A DNA stretch of 64,000 nucleotides from assembly GCA_947489705.1 (NCBI GenBank), contig CANLEQ010000001.1, positions 62,001-126,000 on the forward strand, read 5' to 3'. Position numbers and translations under genes: made by a program. Source of the DNA: an uncultured Paracoccaceae bacterium. GTDB lineage: Bacteria; Pseudomonadota; Alphaproteobacteria; Rhodobacterales; Rhodobacteraceae. This document shows positions 9,256 to 17,082 of the stretch, one piece after another; the stretch's first letter is position 1, and the number at the start of each line of letters is the position of its first letter. The notes below the pieces were generated by a model. It worked only from the letters and a program-made list of their open reading frames with translations. It did not search any database and had not been told where the DNA came from.

Positions 9256-9878
9256 CGCGCGTGGAACCGCGCGAATTCGCGCGGCGTCGCGGGCTCTCCG
9301 GCATAGGTCTTCACATAGGCCGGGAAGCGCGCCATCCGGGTCGCGAGATCCTCCCGGACCTGCATCGAGATGTAGCCCGTCTGCGACAGATAGATGGTGC
9401 GCGCCCGCACGTCGGCCTCGTCGGGATCGAAGCCGTGACGCGCGAACATCTCGCGCAGGGCCGCGAGCCGGCGATCGTCGGCTTCGGCCACGCGCGCCAT
9501 GATCCGGTCCGAGCGGTGCGCCCAGCCGCGGATCGCGAAATCGAAGCGCGGCTCGAACACCGCCTCGTCGATGAACACGCTCAGCACGTTCAGAACCGCT
9601 TCGGCGATCGTGTCGGCATAAGCCTCCGATGCGGCGATGAGCGCGCGGGTATTGGTCGCCTCCCACGTGTCGAAGAGCGCGTCCAGGATCGCGTTCCGGT
9701 CCTTGAAGAACCAGTAGAAGCTGGTGCGCGACAGGTTCAGCCCGTTCGCCAGCGGCTGGATCTTGACCGCATCGAGCCCGTTTTCGAGGAAGGCCTGCCG
9801 CGCCGCGTCGAGCCAGAGCTCGCGCGATCCGCGCCAGCCGGTGGTCTTCTGCGTGTCGTCCGTGCCTGCCGTTTCCAT
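9225..9878 (-). CDS. TetR/AcrR-family transcriptional regulator
   Basis: 217 residues. N-terminal HTH: AARQAFLENGLDAVKIQPLA and NLSRTSFYWFFKDRNAILDAL (about residues 25-70). The C-terminal ligand domain is unassigned. It is divergent from the N-methylproline-demethylase-type gene with a 115-base gap, so it probably regulates that gene in response to a small amine or similar compound (inference from context). The heptad ARHGFDP occurs twice, 61 residues apart, the second copy four residues before the stop, matching an exact 21-bp DNA repeat. Confidence 0.88.
   Translation of the reverse strand: METAGTDDTQKTTGWRGSRELWLDAARQAFLENGLDAVKIQPLANGLNLSRTSFYWFFKDRNAILDALFDTWEATNTRALIAASEAYADTIAEAVLNVLSVFIDEAVFEPRFDFAIRGWAHRSDRIMARVAEADDRRLAALREMFARHGFDPDEADVRARTIYLSQTGYISMQVREDLATRMARFPAYVKTYAGEPATPREFARFHARHGFDPSPTP
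9241..9261. repeat. 21-bp direct repeat, copy 1
   Basis: GGATCGAAGCCGTGACGCGC plus one G, identical to 9424-9444 and offset by 183 bases (61 codons). This copy covers both the stop region of the MFS gene and the C-terminal codons of the TetR gene. Confidence 0.9.
9424..9444. repeat. 21-bp direct repeat, copy 2
   Basis: Exact second copy of the repeat at 9241-9261, lying inside the TetR gene where it encodes ARHGFDP on the minus strand. The in-frame spacing means both copies are read as the same heptapeptide. Confidence 0.9.
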
Positions 9879-9993
9879 GACGCGACCCTAGCCGCGGGAT
9901 GTACCCGACGCAACGGAATCGACGCCGCTGAACAAAAACTTGACATGGGTGAACAGGGCAGAAAATGATCCGGGGACGCCAATGGAGTTTCCG

Positions 9994-12030
9994 ATGCAGA
10001 ACGACCCGCTCCTCCAGCCCTACGATCTCAAGCATCTGCGGCTGAAGAACCGCCTGATGCTGAGCAGTCACGAGCCCGCCTATACCGAGGACGGGATGCC
10101 CAAGGACCGCTACCGTGCCTATCACGCGGAACGCGCGCGGGGCGGCGTCGCCCTGACGATGACCGCCGGATCGGCCAACGTGTCGCGCGACAGCCCGCAG
10201 GCCTTCGGCAATATCGACGCATGGAAGGACGAGGTGACGGGCTGGATGAAGGCGATCGCGGACGAATGCCACGACCATGGCTGCGCGGTGATGATCCAGC
10301 TCACGCATATGGGACGGCGCGGGCGCTGGGACGGGAACGACTGGCTGCCGACCGTCTCGGCGAGCCACCAGCGCGAGCCCGCGCATCGGCATTTCGTCAA
10401 GCGGGCGGAGGATTGGGACATCGCGCGCATCATCGCCGATTACGCGGATGCGGCCGAGCGGATGAAGGCGGCCGGGCTCGACGGGATCGAGGTCAACGCC
10501 TACGGCCATCTGCTCGACCAGTTCTGGTCGCCCCTGACCAACGAGATGGACGCGCCCTATGGCGGCGATCTGGAGGGCCGGCTCCGGATGCCGTTCGAGG
10601 TGCTACGGGCGATCCGCGACCGGGTGGGCCCCGATTTCCTCGTCGGCATCCGCTATACCGGGGACGAGATCCTCGAGGGCGGGCTGACGCGCGACGACGG
10701 CTTCGAGATCTCGCGCCGGCTGAAGGAAAGCGGGCTCGTCGACTTTCTCAATGTCGTGCGCGGCCATATGTCGACGGATGCTGGGCTGACCGACATCATT
10801 CCCGTGCAGGGCATGCGCAGCGCGCCGCATCTCGACTTCGCGGGCGAGATCCGCGCGGCCACCGACTTCCCCACCTTCCATGCCGCCAAGATCCAGGACG
10901 TGGCCACCGCCCGGCACGCGGTCGCCGCGGGCAAGCTCGACATGGTGGGCATGACCCGCGCCCACATGGCCGATCCGCATATCGTCGCCAAGATCATGCG
11001 CGGCGAGGAGGACCGGATCCGCCCCTGCGTCGGCGCCAATTACTGCCTCGACCGGATCTATCAGGGAGGCGCGGCGCTCTGCGTGCACAACCCCTCGACG
11101 GGGCGCGAGCTGGACCAGCCGCACGAGATCTCGAAGGCCTCCGCCGCGCGGCGCGTGGTGGTCGTGGGCGCAGGTCCCGCGGGGCTCGAGGCGGCGCGGG
11201 TCGCCGCCCTGCGCGGCCACGAGGTGATCGTTCACGAGGCGGCGAACGATCCCGGCGGGCAGGTCCGCCTGACCGCCATGACCCCGCGCCGCCACGAGAT
11301 GATCCAGTTGATCCAGTGGCGATTCGCGGAATGCACACGCATGGGCGTGACGTTCCACTTCAACAGCTTCGCCGACGACGAGACGATTCGCGCCGAGACT
11401 CCCGACGTCGTGGTGATCGCCACCGGCGGCCTGCCCCATACCGAGATCCTCGGCCGGGGCGACGCGCTGGTCGTGTCGGCCTGGGACATCCTCTCGGGCG
11501 ACGTGCGGCCGGGCGCGGATGTGCTGATCTACGACGATGCGGGCGATTACGCAGGCCTGCAGGCCGCCGAGAAGATCGCCGCGACCGGCGCGCGGGTCGA
11601 GATCATGACGCGCGAGCGCACCTTCGCCTCCGAGGTGATGGCGATGTCGCTGACGCCGGCGATGCGAGAGCTGCAAAAGCGTGACGTGACCTTCACCGTG
11701 ACCTGGAAGCTCGACGCGGTTGAGCGTGACGGCAACAGGCTGCGCGCCACGATCGGCAGCGATTACGGCGGCGTCACCCGCGAACGCGAGGTGGACCAGG
11801 TCGTGGTGAACCACGGCACGCGGCCGCTCGACGACGTCTATTTCGACCTCCGGCCCGGCTCCACCAATCTCGGCGAGGTCGATTACGAGGCCCTGATCGA
11901 AGGCCGGCCGCAAGAAGTCACGCGCAATCCCGAGGGCGCCTATCAGCTTTTCCGGATCGGCGACGCCGTCGCCGCGCGCAACACCCATGCGGCGGTCTAC
12001 GACGCGCTGCGGCTGGTGCGGGCGCTCTGA
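9994..12030 (+). CDS. Fe-S flavoenzyme of the TMADH / 2,4-dienoyl-CoA reductase family, N-methylproline-demethylase-like
   Basis: 678 residues. Three parts are visible: an Old-Yellow-Enzyme TIM barrel that binds FMN (LKHLRLKNRLMLSSHEPAY; VNAYGHLLDQFWSPLTNE near 167), an Fe-S segment near 345 (CVGANYC, then a third Cys 12 residues on), and a C-terminal FAD/NAD module with VVGAGPAGLEAARVAA near 390. The closest known types demethylate N-methylprolines or dimethylglycine. Where trimethylamine dehydrogenase has CxxCxxxC, here the second Cys is Ala, which I believe is usual in this subgroup. Start: ATG 6 bases after GGAG (9984-9987). A TTGACA at 9940-9945 may be its -35. A divergent TetR gene probably controls it. 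Confidence 0.85.
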   Translation: MQNDPLLQPYDLKHLRLKNRLMLSSHEPAYTEDGMPKDRYRAYHAERARGGVALTMTAGSANVSRDSPQAFGNIDAWKDEVTGWMKAIADECHDHGCAVMIQLTHMGRRGRWDGNDWLPTVSASHQREPAHRHFVKRAEDWDIARIIADYADAAERMKAAGLDGIEVNAYGHLLDQFWSPLTNEMDAPYGGDLEGRLRMPFEVLRAIRDRVGPDFLVGIRYTGDEILEGGLTRDDGFEISRRLKESGLVDFLNVVRGHMSTDAGLTDIIPVQGMRSAPHLDFAGEIRAATDFPTFHAAKIQDVATARHAVAAGKLDMVGMTRAHMADPHIVAKIMRGEEDRIRPCVGANYCLDRIYQGGAALCVHNPSTGRELDQPHEISKASAARRVVVVGAGPAGLEAARVAALRGHEVIVHEAANDPGGQVRLTAMTPRRHEMIQLIQWRFAECTRMGVTFHFNSFADDETIRAETPDVVVIATGGLPHTEILGRGDALVVSAWDILSGDVRPGADVLIYDDAGDYAGLQAAEKIAATGARVEIMTRERTFASEVMAMSLTPAMRELQKRDVTFTVTWKLDAVERDGNRLRATIGSDYGGVTREREVDQVVVNHGTRPLDDVYFDLRPGSTNLGEVDYEALIEGRPQEVTRNPEGAYQLFRIGDAVAARNTHAAVYDALRLVRAL

Positions 12031-12146
12031 CCGCGACGGCGGGTGGCCGCGAGACGCGAACGCGGTGGAAGCGGTGGCGGGAGGGCGCTAGGTAAACGGA
12101 GCCCGCGTCGAGTTCTGGCGCGCCAGGGCCAGCGGGGAGCCGGTGC

Positions 12147-13109
12147 ATGAATGCGAAGTCGGATCAGGATGGGGGGCGCGACGCCGTCCTCAGCCACGGC
12201 GTCCTCAGCGAACAGCCCGAAGATCTGCTGCACGGCACGGGCTGGCGCGTACCCTGGGCCGTGCTGCGCGAGGCGACCCTGCGGCTCTGGAGCGACGATG
12301 CGTTCGGCCTCGCCGGAAACGTGGCGTTCCGCGCCCTTCTGGCGATCTTTCCGTTCCTGATCTTCACCAGCTCCGTCACCGCCTTCATCGGCGACCGGAG
12401 CATGGCGGGCGACCTGATCGAGTTCCTGATCGCGATCGTGCCGCAGGCTTTGGTCGAGCCGATCGTTTCGGAGGTCGAACAGGTGATGACCGTCCAGCGC
12501 GGCGGGGTGCTCAGCGTCGGTATCCTGCTGACGATCTGGTTCGCGGTGGGCGGCGTCGACGGCGTGCGCGTCGGGCTCAACCGGGCCTACGGGATCCGCG
12601 AGACCCGCTCGATCGTCGTGCTCTATGGCGTGCAGGTCGCGGTGGTCGTGCTGGCGAGCCTCGCGCTGGTCCTCGTGGGCTACCTGCTGGTGCTTGCGCC
12701 ACGGGCAGGCTCGTTCCTGCATACGCTGATGCCGGGCTTCGATCCGTCCTCGGTCACGGTCGGGCTGATCCGGTATCCGGCCGCGGCCGTGATCCTGATC
12801 GCCGCGCTCTTCGTGGCGCATGTGTTCCTTCCGGCGCGGCGCACGCGGTTCGAGAATATCTGGCCCGGGGTGGTCTTCACGCTGACGGCGTGGATCGCCC
12901 TCGGGGCCGCCTTCTCGTTCTACCTGCGCAGCTTCGCGAGCTATGCGAGCTATTACGCCGGTCTGGCGGGCATCGTGGCCGCCCTCTATTTCATGTATCT
13001 CGCGGCACTCGTCCTGATCTTCGGGGGGGAGTTCAACCGCGCCCTGCGAATCCGCCGCCTCGCAAGGGTCCTGCGCGAAGCGGACGACCGGCGGGAGGAG
13101 CCCGCCTAG
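12147..13109 (+). CDS. YihY/BrkB-family inner membrane protein
   Basis: 320 residues, about six transmembrane segments. Family features: FRALLAIFPFLIFTSSVTAFIGD near 64-86, FAVGGVDGVRVGLNRAYGI near 130, and YASYYAGLAGIVAALYFMYLAALVLIFGGEFN near 270-300. The family was once called ribonuclease BN in error; its real function is unknown, possibly transport. GGGGAGC 7 bases upstream supports the ATG. It stands alone between the flavoenzyme and the gamma-glutamyltransferase, on the same strand as both. Confidence 0.92.
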   Translation: MNAKSDQDGGRDAVLSHGVLSEQPEDLLHGTGWRVPWAVLREATLRLWSDDAFGLAGNVAFRALLAIFPFLIFTSSVTAFIGDRSMAGDLIEFLIAIVPQALVEPIVSEVEQVMTVQRGGVLSVGILLTIWFAVGGVDGVRVGLNRAYGIRETRSIVVLYGVQVAVVVLASLALVLVGYLLVLAPRAGSFLHTLMPGFDPSSVTVGLIRYPAAAVILIAALFVAHVFLPARRTRFENIWPGVVFTLTAWIALGAAFSFYLRSFASYASYYAGLAGIVAALYFMYLAALVLIFGGEFNRALRIRRLARVLREADDRREEPA

Positions 13110-13259
13110 CGGCGCCCTCGATCGCCGGCACGCGCTTGAAACAGGGGAGCTTCCTTGACGCGGCGGGCCAATCGGGGAACGATCGCCGCGCCCGCGACCC
13201 CTCTCGCCTTCCTTCGCCGCCCGCCGCCTCCGCGCCGGCACCCCAACAGGACCCATCGC

Positions 13260-14849
13260 ATGTTCGACTTCTTTTCCGCACGTCGCCCCAGCACCCTGGC
13301 CTCGGAGGCGATGATCGCCACCTCGCATCCGCTTTCGACCGCCGCGGGCCTCGAGATCCTCGCCGAAGGTGGGAACGCGGTCGATGCGGCCATCGCGGCG
13401 GTGGCGGTGCAATGCGTGGTCGACCCGCTGATGACGGGGCTCGGCGGTGACTGCTTCGCGCTCTACGCGCCGGCGGGCGGCGACGTCCGCGCGTTGAACG
13501 GATCGGGACGCGCCCCCGGCGCCGCCACGATCGACGCGCTGCGCGCCGCCGGGATCGGCGACGAGATCCCCCAGACCAGCCCCCATGCGGTCACCATTCC
13601 GGGCGCGGTTTCGGCCTGGTGCCGGCTGCACGCCGATCACGGCAGCCTGCCGCTCGACCGGCTCTTCGCGCGGGCGGCGGGCTATGCCGAGGACGGCTAT
13701 CCGGTGACGCCGCGGGTGGCGATGGACTGGGCCGAGAACGCGGCCCTGGTGGCCGGGGACCCCCATGCGGCGGCGTTGTTCCTGCCGGGCGGCAAGGCGC
13801 CGGCGGTCGGCGAGCGGCGGGCCCAGCCCCTTCTGGCCCTGCGCCTGCGCGAGATCGCGGCCAAGGGTGCCGCGGGCTTCTACGAAGGGGAGACCGCCGC
13901 GCGCATGACCGCGCATCTGCGCTCCCTCGGCGGGCTCCATACCGAGCAGGATTTCCACGAGGGCCGCGATCAGGCGCATTGGGTCGATCCGATCTCGGCG
14001 CGCTATGGCAGCTACGACGTGGTCGAGTGCCCGCCCAACGGACAGGGTCTGGCCGCCCTGTTGATCCTGCGCATCCTGTCGAAGTTCGACATGGGCGAGG
14101 GCCTGTCCGAGGCCGACCGCATCCACCTTCATGCCGAGGCGACCAAGCTCGGCTATCACCACCGCGACGCGCTGATCGGCGATCCCGCCTCTTGCGAGGG
14201 GATCGCGGAGACATTGCTCGGCGACGCGGCGGTCGACCGGCTCGCAGCAAAGATCGACATGCGCCGCGCCCTGCCGCCGACCCTCTGGGACGAGCCCGAA
14301 CACAAGGACACGATCTATCTTTGCGTGGTGGATCGCGAGGGCAACGCCATCTCGTTCATCAACTCGATCTTCCACGGCTTCGGCTCGACCCGGCTCGATC
14401 CTGCGACCGGCATCCTTTTCCAGTCGCGCGGCGCGTCGTTCCGCATGACCGACGGGCATCCCAACGCCATCGCGCCCCGCAAGCGCCCGATGCACACGAT
14501 CATCCCCGGCATGATGTGCGAGGCCGGCCGCGTCGTGATGCCGTTCGGCGTCATGGGCGGCCAGTACCAGGCGGCGGGCCATGCCGCGTTCCTGTCGAAC
14601 CTGCTGGACCGGGGGATGGACCTTCAGGCGGCGATGGACGCGCCGCGCAGCTTTGCCACGGCGGGCAAATTGCAGCTGGAGCCGGGCGTTTCGGAGGCGG
14701 CGCGCGAGGATCTCGCCGCGCGGGGCCATACCCTCGAGATCGTGACATCGCCGATCGGCGGCAGCCAGGCGATCCGCATCGATCCCGCGACGGGACTGCT
14801 CAGCGGCGGCAGCGATACGCGGAAGGACGGAATGGCGCTCGGGTTCTGA
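13260..14849 (+). CDS. Gamma-glutamyltransferase-family (Ntn-hydrolase) protein
   Basis: 529 residues. The GGT proenzyme family cleaves itself before a threonine that then acts as nucleophile. The N-terminal part has HPLSTAAGLEILAEGGNAVDAAIA; the predicted nucleophile is Thr351 in KDTIYLCVVDREGNAIS, followed by SIFHGFGS. There is no signal peptide (MFDFFSARRPSTLASEAMIA), unlike secreted glutathione-degrading GGTs, so a cytoplasmic location is likely and the true substrate may be another gamma-glutamyl or acyl compound. An upstream in-frame ATG at 13155 would add 35 Arg/Pro-rich residues and is not used. Confidence 0.9.
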   Translation: MFDFFSARRPSTLASEAMIATSHPLSTAAGLEILAEGGNAVDAAIAAVAVQCVVDPLMTGLGGDCFALYAPAGGDVRALNGSGRAPGAATIDALRAAGIGDEIPQTSPHAVTIPGAVSAWCRLHADHGSLPLDRLFARAAGYAEDGYPVTPRVAMDWAENAALVAGDPHAAALFLPGGKAPAVGERRAQPLLALRLREIAAKGAAGFYEGETAARMTAHLRSLGGLHTEQDFHEGRDQAHWVDPISARYGSYDVVECPPNGQGLAALLILRILSKFDMGEGLSEADRIHLHAEATKLGYHHRDALIGDPASCEGIAETLLGDAAVDRLAAKIDMRRALPPTLWDEPEHKDTIYLCVVDREGNAISFINSIFHGFGSTRLDPATGILFQSRGASFRMTDGHPNAIAPRKRPMHTIIPGMMCEAGRVVMPFGVMGGQYQAAGHAAFLSNLLDRGMDLQAAMDAPRSFATAGKLQLEPGVSEAAREDLAARGHTLEIVTSPIGGSQAIRIDPATGLLSGGSDTRKDGMALGF

Positions 14850-14882
14850 TCGCTCCCGCGGTGCGGCCGTGCGACGGCGGGG

Positions 14883-15911
14883 TTACCGCCAGGCGAGCGA
14901 TGTCTCGCGCGCGGCCAGATCCGCCAGAAGATGCAGCGTCGCGGGATAATAGGGCTGCGCCGCGGTGAAATCCGGCATCCCGCTTCGCGGCAGCGGCTGC
15001 CCGCTGCGGCGGACGAAGGCGGCGAGCGCGGCATAGCCCGGCGCGTCGCTGCGCTCGAGCACCTCGCCGGTCGCGGGATCGCTGCGCACCGGGATGCCGT
15101 CGTTTCGCGTCGCGAAAAGCGTCCGCGCCCGCGTGACCGCGGGATGCGCGAAGCGGCCCGACCAGGCGAGATAGAGCGCCACGCGGATCGCGTCGTAGCC
15201 GTGCAGCGGACCATGCGATGCGTCGGGGTGCCAACCGGCCGCATCGAGCCCAACCCAGTCCGGCACCAGGCCCCGCTCGGCGATCCTCGCGATCAGCGCC
15301 TCGCCGTCGGCGGCCACCTGTCCCAGCCGCGGCAGATCGAACGCCGCGCCCAGCGCATGGAGCGCGAGAGGCATGACGTAGGACGGGTTCACCACCTCGC
15401 GCCCCGGTTCGGAGAACCGCTCCGCCGCCGGGCGCAGCAGCAGGCCGCCGCCCGGCGCATCGCGCACGAGGATCGCGTCGATCGCACGGGCAAGCTCGCC
15501 CGCACGCGTGGCAAGCGCTGCGTCGCCGAACCGCCGCGCCGCGAGAAGAAGCGCCCAAGCGTAGAAGAGATCGCCGTCGCTTGCATTGTTGAAATCCGCC
15601 ACACCCTCGCCCGGCAGCCACCGCCAGGCCAGCAGCGGATCGCGTCGCACGGCAAGAAACTTCTCTGTCCAGGACTGCAACAGCGCAAAGGCCCTGGGAT
15701 CGTCGAAACCGACCGCGAGGCGCATCGCCCAGCCCTGGCCTTCGGAATGGCTTGCATCGCCCTGCAGCCCGTCGACGACCCGGCCCTCGGGGGTGACGAA
15801 GCGGGTCTTCCACGCGTCCCAGGCCGCCGACACCGTTGCGTCCGCGGCGGCCCATGCCGCCCCGGGCATTCCCGCCGCGGGCAGAAGAGACAGAAGATCG
15901 CGTCTATTCAT
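14883..15911 (-). CDS. Glycoside hydrolase family 8 endoglucanase (BcsZ-like)
   Basis: 342 residues. N-terminal signal MNRRDLLSLLPAAGMPGAAWAA (twin arginine followed by a hydrophobic core) implies periplasmic export. GH8 signatures: SEGQGWAMRLAV with the likely acid Glu57, and NNASDGDLFYAWAL near 108-121. GH8 enzymes cut beta-1,4 or mixed-linkage glucans by inversion and accompany cellulose-type synthases. It lies about 1.2 kb from the GT2/HlyD pair, separated by the Cache-HAMP gene on the other strand. The 80-base divergent gap holds a GGCATT-N5-AATGCC inverted repeat at 15938-15954, flanked by CCTAT/ATAGG arms, a possible shared operator. Confidence 0.9.
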   Translation of the reverse strand: MNRRDLLSLLPAAGMPGAAWAAADATVSAAWDAWKTRFVTPEGRVVDGLQGDASHSEGQGWAMRLAVGFDDPRAFALLQSWTEKFLAVRRDPLLAWRWLPGEGVADFNNASDGDLFYAWALLLAARRFGDAALATRAGELARAIDAILVRDAPGGGLLLRPAAERFSEPGREVVNPSYVMPLALHALGAAFDLPRLGQVAADGEALIARIAERGLVPDWVGLDAAGWHPDASHGPLHGYDAIRVALYLAWSGRFAHPAVTRARTLFATRNDGIPVRSDPATGEVLERSDAPGYAALAAFVRRSGQPLPRSGMPDFTAAQPYYPATLHLLADLAARETSLAWR

Positions 15912-15991
15912 TCCTGCTCTCCCTATGAGGGTGGAATTGGCATTACAGAAATGCCATAGGTTGAAACTCGCTGTCGCCCAAGGGAATGACG

Positions 15992-17080
15992 ATGCATACT
16001 CCTGCGCAATCCGCGATCACGCTGCCGCGCGCCGTCTTCGCCCTCGTCGCCGCCGGCATCGCGATCTTTGCCGTCACCGCGATCGCTCTGGGGCGTGAGG
16101 GGGTCCGCAACCTCCGGGATGCGGCGCTCGAAGAGGCGGTGACGGTCAGGACCCGCGGCGCGGAGATCGCCTTCGCGCGCGCGCTCGAACAGGACTGGCA
16201 GCGCCTTCAGGCCATTGCAGGCGATCTGGGCGCACTCGACGCGCGAACCCTCCGCGCGCTTCTCGACGCCGCCGCGGGCGCCGAAGAGCGGATCTCCTGG
16301 GCCGGCTTCGCCACGCCGGACGGGCGCGTGATCGGGGCGTCCGGCGGCCTGCTCGAAGGGGGCGACGTGTCGGGGCGGCCGTGGTTCCGCCGCGGCCTCC
16401 AGGGGCCCTTCGCCGGCGACGTGCACGATGCGCTTCTGCTGGCCGAGAAGGTTCCGGCGGGCCCCGACGGCCCGGCGCGCTTTCTCGACATGTCCACCCC
16501 CGTCATCGGCGAGGACGGCCGCGTGGCCGGCGTGCTCGGCTTTCACATAAATGCCGGCTGGGCGGAGGATTTTCTCACCCAATTCGCCAATGCGACGGAT
16601 GTCGACCTTCTGCTGGTCGAGCCGAACGGCACGATCTCCGTCGCCACCAGCCGGAACCTGCCCGAAGTGCTGGACCTGCCGAGCCTGCGCGCCGCCGCGG
16701 CCGGCGCCGAGGCGTCGGGCCACGAGATTTGGCCCGACGGCACGAGCTACTTCACAAAGGTGCTGCCCTCGGTGTCGCATGGCGACCTGCCGTCCTTCGG
16801 CTGGCGGCTGGTCGGCCGGGTCCAGCCCGAGGATTTCCTGGCGACGCCCGAGCGCGATATCGTGCGGATCGCCGCGGCCGTCCTGCCGCTGGGCGGAGCC
16901 GCGTATCTGTTCCTGACATTCGTCTTCATGCGGCTCTATCTGCGGCCGATCGAACAGCTTGCGGGCACCGCGGACCTGATGGCGGCCGGACACGAGACAT
17001 ATCCGCTCGAATTCCGCGCCCCGGCGGAAGCGCAACGTATCTCGGCCGCGCTCGCACGGCTCGAGGCGCAGCGCGACTGA
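15992..17080 (+). CDS. Cache-domain, HAMP-ending membrane sensor without output domain
   Basis: 362 residues. N-terminal TM at about 11-33, a large periplasmic double-Cache-like domain (WAGFATPDGRVIGASGG; RPWFRRGLQGPFAGDVHDA; ARFLDMSTPVIGEDGRVAGVLGFH), a second TM at about 291-315, and a HAMP-like tail (LRPIEQLAGTADLMAAGHE) that ends the protein. Receptors of this shape normally continue into a GGDEF, kinase or MCP domain; none follows. It ends 2 bases from the convergent GT2 gene and is divergent from GH8, so a role in sensing for glucan production is plausible. Start: second ATG, 6 bases after AAGGGA; another ATG lies two codons earlier. Confidence 0.8.
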   Translation: MHTPAQSAITLPRAVFALVAAGIAIFAVTAIALGREGVRNLRDAALEEAVTVRTRGAEIAFARALEQDWQRLQAIAGDLGALDARTLRALLDAAAGAEERISWAGFATPDGRVIGASGGLLEGGDVSGRPWFRRGLQGPFAGDVHDALLLAEKVPAGPDGPARFLDMSTPVIGEDGRVAGVLGFHINAGWAEDFLTQFANATDVDLLLVEPNGTISVATSRNLPEVLDLPSLRAAAAGAEASGHEIWPDGTSYFTKVLPSVSHGDLPSFGWRLVGRVQPEDFLATPERDIVRIAAAVLPLGGAAYLFLTFVFMRLYLRPIEQLAGTADLMAAGHETYPLEFRAPAEAQRISAALARLEAQRD

Positions 17081-17082
17081 AC

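Noticed and set aside
11997-14729. 910-codon open frame on the minus strand
   Set aside because: Antisense to the YihY and gamma-glutamyltransferase genes, Arg/Gly/His-rich composition, no recognisable fold.
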